NCBI GenBank assembly: GCA_022482815.1
Contig: JAKVOM010000001.1
Coordinates: 1,426,001-1,490,000 of the forward strand
DNA from: Acidaminococcus sp.
GTDB lineage: Bacteria; Bacillota; Negativicutes; Acidaminococcales; Acidaminococcaceae
Length of the DNA stretch: 64,000 nt
Reading direction: 5' to 3'
A program made the translations under genes and the position numbers. The notes under the pieces were generated by a model that was not told the origin of the DNA, did not search any database, and saw nothing but the letters and a program-made list of their open reading frames with translations. Of the stretch, positions 52,511 to 59,357 are shown in pieces; the first letter of the stretch is position 1, and each line of letters begins with the position of its first letter.

Positions 52511-52978
52511 ATGGATCTTTTTACTTTCCTTTTCATTGCAGTTATCCTCATGATGATACAAAGCAGCACTCAGAAAAAGAAGAAACGGGTGCCGCCGAAA
52601 CCGCAGCAGCCGATTCCGCAAAAAACAGCAAAAAAACAGCCGCTCAATCCTCATATCAGAGAGGCGCTGGAGCGATTCGAAAACCGGATGAAGTCTCAGT
52701 CCCAGCCTCAATCTCAGTCGGAACCTTCCTGCGCCGGACCGACGATTTCCGATGAGCCGCTGCATACAACGGAAAAGGATGAAATTCATCCTATCAATCC
52801 GACTGTAAAAGAAGATCTGACAACGCTCAGCACTTCCGTAAAGGAAGATTTGAAACCGCAGGTGGCGGAAGCTCCGGAACCGGGTGAAAGTTCCGAAACT
52901 AAGCCTCGGACGCGCAGCAGACGAAGCAAAGTTCGTGAAGGTATTATTTGGAGTGTTATCCTGGAGCGCAAATATTAA
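52511..52978 (+). CDS. Small membrane-anchored protein of unknown function, floA operon
   Basis: A 155-residue protein with a single N-terminal helix (FTFLFIAVILMMIQSS), then a Lys/Pro/Gln-rich, probably disordered region and a short conserved-looking C-terminus (KVREGIIWSVILERKY). It lies 11 nt after floA with an AAGGAG site, so it is the third gene of the nfeD-floA operon. I do not recognise a family; a role in the flotillin complex is suggested only by position. Confidence 0.75.
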   Translation: MDLFTFLFIAVILMMIQSSTQKKKKRVPPKPQQPIPQKTAKKQPLNPHIREALERFENRMKSQSQPQSQSEPSCAGPTISDEPLHTTEKDEIHPINPTVKEDLTTLSTSVKEDLKPQVAEAPEPGESSETKPRTRSRRSKVREGIIWSVILERKY

Positions 52979-52986
52979 AGGCATTT

Positions 52987-53042
52987 GGCCACATAGAGTC
53001 CTCAATTTGTCTTGGGCGTCTATGTGGCCTGAGTTTTTTTTA
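52987..53042 (+). terminator. Terminator of the nfeD-floA operon
   Basis: GGCCACATAGA pairs with TCTATGTGGCC around a 21-nt loop; T8 follows after 5 nt. Confidence 0.8.
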
Positions 53043-53188
53043 GAAAAGCGGCTGGTTCATATTAGGCTTTGATTCCTTGCGGCTCCTTTGCAGCAAATTT
53101 TCTGTGAAAAATGAAAATAGTGACGGAGCGAAAAAGGTATACTGCTGAATGCTTAGTTTATCATCTTTGGAATGCAGTAGGCGAGGCT

Positions 53189-53257
53189 AGATGCTAAAAG
53201 CTAACTGCCAAAAAGCGCTTTTTCATAACTCATAACTCATAACTCATAACTCATAAC
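53189..53257 (+). repeat. Heptanucleotide tandem repeat (CATAACT), 4.9 copies
   Basis: 53224-53257 is an uninterrupted CATAACT array (four full units and six bases of a fifth). It follows a GCTAACTGCCAAAAAGCGC module and ends 12 nt before the extended -10 of ybaK, so the last unit covers the expected -35 position (53250-53255). Confidence 0.92.
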
Positions 53258-53269
53258 CTTTCCCTTTTA

Positions 53270-53278
53270 TGTTATAAT
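53270..53278 (+). promoter_or_regulatory. Extended -10 promoter of ybaK
   Basis: TGTTATAAT, 42 nt before the ATG and directly downstream of the CATAACT array. Confidence 0.7.
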
Positions 53279-53319
53279 GTCCCTTATCAAGGAACCCATA
53301 ACAGGAGGACACTAGGGCA

Positions 53320-53805
53320 ATGTCTATTGAAAAAGCACGGGCCTATTTGGAGGCCGTGGGATATGCGGACCGAATCATCGAAACCGAAGCCAGCAGTGCT
53401 ACGGTAGAACTGGCGGCTCAGGCAATCGGCTGCAAACCGGCTGAAATTGTCAAAACGCTTTCTTTCCTGCTGAAGGACCAGCCTATACTGATTCTCGCGG
53501 AAGGGGACGCCCGCATTGATAACCATAAATTCAAAATGACGTTTCATACCAAAGCAAAAATGATACCGGCTAACCAGGTTGAGTCTCTTGTCGGCCATGC
53601 ACCGGGCGGTGTTTGTCCTTTTGGCATCAATGAGGATGTTGACGTGTATCTCGATGAAAGTCTGCGAAAATTTTCTTATGTCTATCCCGCGGCAGGCAAC
53701 GATCACAGCGGCGTCAAACTGACTCCGGAAGAATTGGAAAAGCTCTCCCGTGCCAAGGGCTGGGTAGATGTATGCAAGGAAAAAACTGAATACGTAAACT
53801 CATGA
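53320..53805 (+). CDS. ybaK: YbaK/EbsC-type aminoacyl-tRNA deacylase
   Basis: A 161-residue INS-domain protein related to ProX/YbaK, which hydrolyses mischarged aminoacyl-tRNA in trans. Landmarks: ATVELAAQAIGCKPAEIVKTL with the conserved Lys, LAEGDARIDNHKF, and VGHAPGGVCPFGI carrying the GxxPxG-like loop. Substrate specificity (Cys-tRNA-Pro or another pair) is not readable. GGAGG upstream of the ATG. Confidence 0.92.
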   Translation: MSIEKARAYLEAVGYADRIIETEASSATVELAAQAIGCKPAEIVKTLSFLLKDQPILILAEGDARIDNHKFKMTFHTKAKMIPANQVESLVGHAPGGVCPFGINEDVDVYLDESLRKFSYVYPAAGNDHSGVKLTPEELEKLSRAKGWVDVCKEKTEYVNS

Positions 53806-53826
53806 TTTGACAGGGGTGTTATAATA

Positions 53827-53867
53827 AAAGCGCTTGGACGAAGTAAGCATGTCCGGCGCTTTTTTAT
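53827..53867 (+). terminator. Terminator between ybaK and panD
   Basis: AAAGCGC and GGAC pair with GTCC and GCGCTTTTTT. A TGTTATAAT promoter-like sequence ends just before it (53817-53825); if that were the panD promoter, the hairpin would lie in the panD leader. Confidence 0.7.
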
Positions 53868-53920
53868 GTAAATGGGGAAATCTTGAAATTTTCATACGAA
53901 GTCAGGAAGGATGGAGAACG

Positions 53921-54343
53921 ATGCTTTACACGATGTTTCACGGGAAGATTCACAGAGCCATTGTAACGGAAGCTAATCTGAACTACATGGGCAGCATTAC
54001 CATCGATCAGGATCTGATGGATGCAGCTGGAATCCTGCCGGGTGAACGCGTACAGATTGTGAATAATAATAACGGCGAGCGTCTGGAGACGTACACCATT
54101 GCCGGCAAGCGCGGCAGCGGGATGATTTGCCTCAACGGGGCCGCAGCAAGAAAGGCCCAGATTGGGGATATGGTGATTATCATCGCCTATGCCCAGATGG
54201 ACGAAAAAGAAGCTCGCAGCTTTGTACCGAAAGTCGTCATGGTGGACGAACACAATCGTATCATCAGTGACATCGGCCGTGAAAAAGCAGGCCAGACTGT
54301 GGATAAAGCAGTCAAGAAAGCTGAAAAACGCAAGAAAAAATAA
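53921..54343 (+). CDS. panD: PanD, aspartate 1-decarboxylase
   Basis: The pyruvoyl enzyme that makes beta-alanine for pantothenate and CoA. Residues 1-30 ([17 protein letters not shown], then NYMGSITID) contain the Gly24-Ser25 self-cleavage site; [39 protein letters not shown] and the VVMVDE strand follow. The tail (about residues 122-140) is Lys-rich. The start at 53921 gives the usual PanD N-terminus; upstream in-frame codons do not. It is a single gene, with panB and panC not in the window. Confidence 0.95.
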   Translation: MLYTMFHGKIHRAIVTEANLNYMGSITIDQDLMDAAGILPGERVQIVNNNNGERLETYTIAGKRGSGMICLNGAAARKAQIGDMVIIIAYAQMDEKEARSFVPKVVMVDEHNRIISDIGREKAGQTVDKAVKKAEKRKKK

Positions 54344-54353
54344 AGAGGTACTT

Positions 54354-54399
54354 CAATCATCCTCTTTGACGTCATCGCCAGGGAGGATGATTTTTTGTA
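54354..54399 (+). terminator. Terminator after panD
   Basis: AATCATCCTC pairs with GGAGGATGATT, followed by T6. Confidence 0.9.
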
Positions 54400-54421
54400 T
54401 CTCCGCAGAAAAGGATAGAAA

Positions 54422-55078
54422 ATGAAACAAGCTCTGTTATTTGATTTGGATGGCACGCTGACAAAGTCGGAAGAAGGCATCCTGCGCAGTGTGCAGTATG
54501 CACTCAGGCAGATGGGCAGACCGATACCGCCCAAAGAAGAACTCATTCCTTTTATCGGACCGCCTCTCATCGATTCCTTTATGCATTTTTCGGGAATGAA
54601 CCGGGAAGAGGGCGTGAAGGCTACCACATTTTACCGTGAACGGTTTTCCAGGGTAGGTATTTTCGAAAATGAATTGTATCCCGGTGTCATGGAGATGCTG
54701 CAGCATCTTTCCAAGGCAGGATTTCTGCTGGCGACCGCGTCTTCCAAGCCGGAACCGTTCGTACGGCGCATCGTGGAACATTTTAAAATTGCCCCTTACT
54801 TTACGCAAGTTGTGGGGGCTACCTTTGACGGACGCATCAGTTCCAAGGCGACTGTCGTGGCTGAAGTGCTGCGGCGCCTTAAAATGGAAACACAGCGTGA
54901 CGAAGCACTGCTTGTCGGAGATACCCATTTTGACGTGGACGGCGCCCGTGCTGAAGGCGTGGACTGCGCAGCTGTTTCCTATGGATACGGCACGCGGCAG
55001 GAACTGGAAAAAGCGCAGCCCAAAGTCATTTTGTCATCGGTGAAAGAATTGGAAGCGTATTTACTGGCGCAAAAATAA
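54422..55078 (+). CDS. HAD-superfamily phosphatase (Gph/phosphoglycolate phosphatase-like)
   Basis: A 218-residue HAD hydrolase with a helical cap: LLFDLDGTLTKSEEG (motif I), LATASSKPEPFV (motif II), the conserved Lys in SSKATVVAEVL and LVGDTHFDVDGARAEG (motif IV). It groups by appearance with Gph/PpaX proteins; the physiological substrate is unknown. No operon partner is evident. Confidence 0.88.
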   Translation: MKQALLFDLDGTLTKSEEGILRSVQYALRQMGRPIPPKEELIPFIGPPLIDSFMHFSGMNREEGVKATTFYRERFSRVGIFENELYPGVMEMLQHLSKAGFLLATASSKPEPFVRRIVEHFKIAPYFTQVVGATFDGRISSKATVVAEVLRRLKMETQRDEALLVGDTHFDVDGARAEGVDCAAVSYGYGTRQELEKAQPKVILSSVKELEAYLLAQK

Positions 55079-55079
55079 G

Positions 55080-55250
55080 TGGGTAGAGTTTAGTGGAGAA
55101 GTGGCTAGTACCATAGTGCAAACATAATGTTTGGAAAATTTAACTCGCATTTGGCTCTGCTTGTAGTTGCCAGTAGTGTAAAATGAATCTTAGATAACTA
55201 TAAAGGAGCAATGAAGAAATAAACAATCATTTCTTCATTGTTCCTTAATT
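55080..55250 (+). repeat. Reverse heptad array and terminator hairpin
   Basis: A diverged reverse ACTANCC array (55080-55112) and, at 55203-55249, a hairpin AAGGAGCAATGAAGAAA with its complement that probably terminates the HAD gene. A possible TTGCCA promoter box at about 55167 precedes the RNA-like element. Confidence 0.55.
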
Positions 55251-55293
55251 GTTTTTTACTTTAGCTTTTCAACTACAGCCAGAGGCGATTTTG

Positions 55294-55536
55294 GCCGCCA
55301 GAGGCGGCTCTATTTGTTTCTGGTGGACTCTGCTGCAAGACAGCTGCAGATGCGCGAAAGACCGGATTGGGGCCATGAAGTCGTACAAAAGACGTACGTC
55401 GAATGGTCACAATCCGGTCTGACAAAGCAGATGCAGTTGGATTCTGCAGAGGACAACTGAAACGTCTCTAGAAAAGCTCTGCGCCAATAGGCGTCCGAGA
55501 CATGTCGAGGACTCTATTGGCGCAGGTGCCTTTTTA
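55294..55536 (+). ncRNA. Structured RNA-like element, copy A
   Basis: About 240 nt, strongly similar to 56835-57076. Order: 5' hairpin GCCGCC/GGCGGC (55294-55308); CAGCTGCA/TGCAGTTG (55341-55348/55432-55439); inside it GACCGGATTG/CAATCCGGTC (55360-55369/55410-55419) capped by GGCCA/TGGTC and a CGTAC/GTACG loop; then TGACAAAG; then the 3'-terminal hairpin CTGCGCCAATAG/CTATTGGCGCAG (55479-55490/55514-55525) with inner GTCC-GA-GAC-AT-GTC-GA-GGAC. The 3' hairpin followed by GGTGCC and T5 could terminate transcription. No ORF is conserved between the copies. Confidence 0.7.
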
Positions 55537-55824
55537 TCAGGATTCGCTGCAGTATTGCTCTTTAAGTGCCTCAAGGACCGGCAGTAAACGTCGATCCTTA
55601 ATTTGGTAAAATACATTAAGCCCTCGTTTTTCTGCCTCCAGAATTCCTGCCATGCGAAGCTGGGCGAGGTGCTGGGACAGAGCAGAAAGCGAAATGTTGG
55701 GAACCTTACTGTGAATTTCTCCTACGGTCAGGCTTCCATCCATGAGGGCACAAATAATCAAAAGGCGGTACTGATTGGCCAGTAATTTTAAGAGTTCAGC
55801 GATTTCCTTTGCTTGTTCTTCCAT
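55537..55824 (-). CDS. ArsR-family transcriptional regulator
   Basis: A 95-residue winged-helix repressor: IAELLKLLANQYRLLIICAL, VGEIHSKVPNISLSALSQHLAQLR (recognition helix) and the wing AGILEAEKRGLNVFYQI. No clear pair of metal-binding cysteines is seen in the recognition helix (only one Cys in helix 2 and one near the C-terminus), so a redox or sulfur signal is as likely as a metal. It overlaps the end of the Fe-S membrane gene by 29 nt and has a GGAGG site; it probably controls the palindrome at 56611-56651. Confidence 0.88.
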   Translation of the reverse strand: MEEQAKEIAELLKLLANQYRLLIICALMDGSLTVGEIHSKVPNISLSALSQHLAQLRMAGILEAEKRGLNVFYQIKDRRLLPVLEALKEQYCSES

Positions 55825-56398
55825 GAGAGGATCCTCCTTTCAGTACGCAAATAGCCTGGGTCATGGTTCCCATGGGGCAGTAGACACACCAGGAACGAGG
55901 ACGGAACAGGACCATCGTGATGAAACCAAGCGTGCTTGAAGTCAGCATGACACTGAAAAATCCGTATGCGAACTGGGCCATCCAGGGAGAGACCCAGCTG
56001 ACGTCAGCCCACTGCCAGGGCAGACGGAAGGTCCAGAGCAGGGTGACTGTCTGACTGAGAGGAGCACCCATAAAAACCTGATAGGTAGCGTAAAGCATGC
56101 GCAGAAACATCACCATAAAAAATGCAAGAAATGCCAGACGGAACCAGCGGCGGTGCAGAAAAGCAGGCGGCGCTGTGTTGCGGGAAAGAGAGAACTTTTT
56201 GCCCAGAAGGCGGAGCAGCTGGCTGCGGCCGCAATAGCGGTTGCAGTAAGCTTTCCCATAGCCCAGTATGGAAAGAAGGAGGGGCAGGGTAAAGAAAATC
56301 AGTCCGAACCAGGCAAAAAGGATATTACAGACACCTAAAAAATCGTAAAGCAGTTCAACAACCCAGAGGTAGTCGTACCAATGCTTTTGTTTAGTCAT
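55796..56398 (-). CDS. 4Fe-4S-binding integral membrane protein (NapH/YccM-like)
   Basis: A protein of about 200 residues with four to five membrane helices and two Cys clusters: YCNRYCGRS after the second helix and CVYCPMGTMTQ near the C-terminus, as in NapH/NosR/YccM-type electron-transfer proteins. The start at 56398 (MTKQKHWYDYLW) is preferred over an upstream frame start at 56452 that would overlap the ferredoxin gene heavily. It probably passes electrons between the membrane and the co-encoded ferredoxin; the final acceptor is unknown. Confidence 0.8.
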   Translation of the reverse strand: MTKQKHWYDYLWVVELLYDFLGVCNILFAWFGLIFFTLPLLLSILGYGKAYCNRYCGRSQLLRLLGKKFSLSRNTAPPAFLHRRWFRLAFLAFFMVMFLRMLYATYQVFMGAPLSQTVTLLWTFRLPWQWADVSWVSPWMAQFAYGFFSVMLTSSTLGFITMVLFRPRSWCVYCPMGTMTQAICVLKGGSSHGRTSKGNR

Positions 56399-56597
56399 GG
56401 CAGGCCTCCCTTGGAACAATGGTAATGATGGCGGCCGGACATTCACGGGCACAGGTACCGCAGCCGACGCAGAGCGCAGCGTCTACGACAGCTTTGATCC
56501 CGGAGGGAACCGTAATGGCACCGCGTGGACAAACAGCGGCACAGGAGCCGCAGGCTACACAGTCGGCACCGACAGAAGCAATATTTTTGGATGCCAT
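56391..56597 (-). CDS. 2[4Fe-4S] ferredoxin
   Basis: A 68-residue bacterial-type ferredoxin with two CxxCxxCxxxCP cluster motifs: CVACGSCAAVCP and CVGCGTCARECP. It is the first gene of a minus-strand operon with the Fe-S membrane protein (8-nt overlap) and the ArsR regulator. GGAGG lies upstream of the ATG. Confidence 0.93.
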   Translation of the reverse strand: MASKNIASVGADCVACGSCAAVCPRGAITVPSGIKAVVDAALCVGCGTCARECPAAIITIVPREACHD

Positions 56598-56610
56598 AGA
56601 GAGGACCTCC

Positions 56611-56651
56611 TTTAATTTAATAATTTAGATATTTCTAAAATACTAAATTAA
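56611..56651 (-). promoter_or_regulatory. Palindromic operator of the ferredoxin operon
   Basis: TTTAATTTA (56611-56619) and TAAATTAAA (56643-56651) form a dyad around TTTAGATATTTCTAAA. Such AT-rich 12-2-12-like palindromes upstream of ArsR-controlled operons are typical operators. Confidence 0.65.
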
Positions 56652-56676
56652 AGGACATCTGTCAAGAGGGAAATAA

Positions 56677-56723
56677 AAAAGGCCTGTGAAAAAAATGAAA
56701 TTTCATTTTTCACAGGTCTTTTT
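56677..56723 (+). terminator. GTGAAA-type terminator hairpin
   Basis: GGCCTGTGAAAAAAATGAAA pairs with its complement ending in CACAGGTC, with A-rich and T-rich flanks, so it can act in both directions. Confidence 0.75.
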
Positions 56724-56768
56724 CGCCTTCCGCCCATGGAAGCAAAATTGTTGAGACAATTTTGCTCT
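56724..56768 (+). repeat. Mosaic repeat hairpin module
   Basis: CGCCCATGGAAGCAAAATTG with CAATTTTGC (hairpin 56751-56766), one of the dispersed GTGGAAGCAAAATTG modules; the GGTCGC block is nearly absent here. Confidence 0.7.
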
Positions 56769-56834
56769 GATCTTGTAAAAAGCAGCGCTCGAATTAGTAT
56801 CTAAAAACAATGTTTGTATTCTCTTTTTATATTT

Positions 56835-57076
56835 GCCGCCAAGGGCGGCTTTATCTGTTTCTGATGGACTCTGATGCAAGACAACCGCAGGGACGCGAAG
56901 AACCGGGCTGAGGCCAGGAAGTCGTACAAAAAACGTACGTCGAGTGGTCGCAGACCGGTTCGACAAAGTCCATGCGGTTGGATTCTTCAGAGGACAGCGG
57001 AAACTTCACTGAAGAGAGCTCTGCCTCGAAATGCGTGCGAGGCCAGCCGAGCACCAGAGAGAGGCAGGTGCTTTTC
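56835..57076 (+). ncRNA. Structured RNA-like element, copy B
   Basis: Homologous to 55294-55536 throughout. 5' hairpin GCCGCC/GGCGGC; CAACCGCA/TGCGGTTG (56882-56889/56973-56980); AACCGGGCTG/CAGACCGGTT (56901-56910/56951-56960, one G-A mismatch); GTCGTAC apical loop; CGACAAAG linker; 3' hairpin CTGCCTC/GAGGCAG (57021-57027/57061-57067) with inner GTGC-GA-GGC-CA-GCC-GA-GCAC. Relative to copy A several pairs change on both sides (G-U to A-U, U-A to C-G, GAC/GTC to GGC/GCC), as expected for a selected RNA structure. Confidence 0.7.
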
Positions 57077-57083
57077 CTTTAGA

Positions 57084-59357
57084 TTACACGTGAAATACAG
57101 TAGTACTCCCATGGTCGGATCCAATTACTTCTAACTGCGCAGGAATTCGTTCTTTCAGATCGGCCACGTGGGAGATGATACCAACGAGACGGCCGCCCTT
57201 TTGCAGGTCAATTAACGTATCCATGGCATTGTCGAGGGTCTCCGGATCGAGGGAACCGAAACCTTCGTCGACAAGGATGGTATCAAGGTGCAGTCCGCCG
57301 GCATAAGATTCGAGCACATCGGAAAGTCCCAGTGCCAGTGAAAGGGACGTAAAGAAACTTTCGCCGCCGGAAAGTGTGGTCACGGAACGGGCCTGTCCTG
57401 TGTAAGCATCAAGGATTTCCAGGTCGAGTCCCTGTTCCTTACGGGCATCGTGGATGCCCTGACGGCGGTACAGGGTATAGCGGCCCTGACTGATCTTGGA
57501 AAGTCTCAGGTTGGCAGTTTGCAGGACATCATCAAGAACGGCCTGCAGGACATATGTGGAAAATGACAGATTCTGGCTGTTGTCCCCGCGGGCGGTGGAG
57601 GCAAGGAGTCCGATAGGACCGTAAGCGTCCTGAAGGGATGTAAGTTGATTTTCCAAAGCTTCCAATTGACCGAGCTGCTTTTTCTGAAGTTCGATTCTTT
57701 CCTTGAGACCGCCGACTTCACGGGCCAGTTCCTGATAGGCTGCTCTTGCTTCGGCGTCGGCTTTTTCCAGGGGCTGCGTATCCGGTTTACTGCGGTCCTT
57801 GATTTCATTGGCAAGGACTTTCAGCTCTCCTGCCGTACTTGCCTTCCGGGTTTCAAAATCTTTCAATTCTTTTTCCCACGCACTCTTTTGTCCTAATTGT
57901 CCGTGAATCGTAAGGAATGCTTTTTGGTCGGGGAACGGAGAGGCTTCGAGCGCCGTTTTAAAGTCGGCCGCATCAGTTTTTTGCTGTGCGGAGGCCTTGT
58001 TGGCATTGGCCTTGGCAGTAGCCAGACTGCCTTCCAGTTGTTTCAGTTTGTTTTGCGCCTGTTCCAGTTCGCGCTGTTTTTTCTGCAGTTCCTGAATCTG
58101 TTTTTCTAATTTCTTCTGCTGCGCCAGCAGTCTTTCTTTCTCCTGTTTTGTCTGGGTAGCCGGATGCGGATGTTCCGTTGCGCCGCAGACAGGGCAGGGC
58201 TCCCCGGGCTTCAGGCTTCCGGCAAGCCGTACGGTTTCCGTCGAGACGGCGGTCATGCGGGCCAGTTCCTCCCGGGCTTTGGCAGCAGCCTCCTGCAGCA
58301 CCTGCGTATTGGCGTCTGTCGCATTCTTTGTCTTAGCCGCAATATCCTTGAGAGCTGCGTCGTATTGCTTTGTCGTTGTCTCCACGGTATTTTCCGCTTG
58401 TTTCCACTGCATTGTGGAACGGCGGGCACGGTCATAGACGGGGTGGAGCTTCAGTGCTTCCTCAAGGTGCCCGATGGCGGCAGCCAGTTTATCCATAGCA
58501 GGCTGCTGCGCCGTGAGTGCTTCCTGCCGTTTTGTAACATTGTCGAAAGATGTGAAAAGACTGAGCAGTTTTTTTGCTTCCTGCAGGGCTGCAGCCGTTT
58601 CTCGTGCCGTTTTATCGGCAGCGGCCAGTGCTTTTTCCTTGGCTGCAAGAAGCAGCTGATTTTGCTCTCTGGATTTTTTCAGCGCCTCTGCAGAGTCGGT
58701 ACCGGCCTGTCCGAGGAGCAGTGTCTTTTTGGCTTTGACATCTTCGTATTGCTGCTTCAGGGATTTAGCGCGTTCTGTCAGGGCTTCTTCCAGTTCCCGG
58801 TATTGGCTGGTACGGAAAAGGGTTTCCAGGATTTGCCGGCGATTTTTGGAGTCAGCCATGAGGAAGCGGCGGAACTCGCCCTGCGGCAGCACCATGAGCT
58901 GACGGAACTGGATTGCCTTGAAACCGATGATAGATTCGATTTCTTTTGTGACGGAACCATAGGCAGATGCCTTGATAGTGCGGCTGCCGTCCGGTTCAAT
59001 TTCGACAAGGGATGCACCGGCAGGCACAGATCTTGTTCCTTCACCGCGCTGTTTTTGCAGGATCTGTTCCGGCGTGCGCGTTACTTCATAGGTATGACCA
59101 TGATTGGTAAAAGTGAGTGTGACTTCGGTTTTGAGGGTAGGAGGGGCATAGTCACTTCGAAGCGAACGGTTTTCACGCAGGTCACCGCTTGCCGTTCCGT
59201 AGAGTGCGAATGTGATAGCATCCAGAATGGTGGTCTTGCCGCTGCCTGTCGGGCCGGTAATCAAAAAGAGACGCTGCTCTCCCAGACGGGTAAAATCGAT
59301 TTCTTCTCGCTGCGCGTATGGACCGAAAGCCTGCATTGTCAGTGTAAGCGGTTTCAT
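57084..59357 (-). CDS. sbcC: SbcC, SMC-like exonuclease subunit (short coiled coil)
   Basis: The Rad50-type ATPase of the SbcCD nuclease, which opens DNA hairpins and trims double-strand ends. N-terminal MQAFGPYAQREEIDF and Walker A TGPTGSGKTTILDA; a zinc hook CPVCGATEHP near residue 387; C-terminal signature VTTLSGGESFFTSLSLALGL and Walker B DTILVDEGFGSLDP. At 757 residues it is shorter than E. coli SbcC (about 1050), so the coiled-coil arms are short. It overlaps sbcD by one base. Confidence 0.95.
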   Translation of the reverse strand: MKPLTLTMQAFGPYAQREEIDFTRLGEQRLFLITGPTGSGKTTILDAITFALYGTASGDLRENRSLRSDYAPPTLKTEVTLTFTNHGHTYEVTRTPEQILQKQRGEGTRSVPAGASLVEIEPDGSRTIKASAYGSVTKEIESIIGFKAIQFRQLMVLPQGEFRRFLMADSKNRRQILETLFRTSQYRELEEALTERAKSLKQQYEDVKAKKTLLLGQAGTDSAEALKKSREQNQLLLAAKEKALAAADKTARETAAALQEAKKLLSLFTSFDNVTKRQEALTAQQPAMDKLAAAIGHLEEALKLHPVYDRARRSTMQWKQAENTVETTTKQYDAALKDIAAKTKNATDANTQVLQEAAAKAREELARMTAVSTETVRLAGSLKPGEPCPVCGATEHPHPATQTKQEKERLLAQQKKLEKQIQELQKKQRELEQAQNKLKQLEGSLATAKANANKASAQQKTDAADFKTALEASPFPDQKAFLTIHGQLGQKSAWEKELKDFETRKASTAGELKVLANEIKDRSKPDTQPLEKADAEARAAYQELAREVGGLKERIELQKKQLGQLEALENQLTSLQDAYGPIGLLASTARGDNSQNLSFSTYVLQAVLDDVLQTANLRLSKISQGRYTLYRRQGIHDARKEQGLDLEILDAYTGQARSVTTLSGGESFFTSLSLALGLSDVLESYAGGLHLDTILVDEGFGSLDPETLDNAMDTLIDLQKGGRLVGIISHVADLKERIPAQLEVIGSDHGSTTVFHV

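Noticed and set aside
53224-53257. CRISPR-like array
   Set aside because: The repeat unit is 7 nt with no spacers; it is a simple tandem repeat. No CRISPR array or cas gene is seen in the window.
56874-57134. 86-codon plus-strand frame over RNA-like copy B
   Set aside because: It is not conserved in copy A (frame broken) and is very Arg/Ser-rich.
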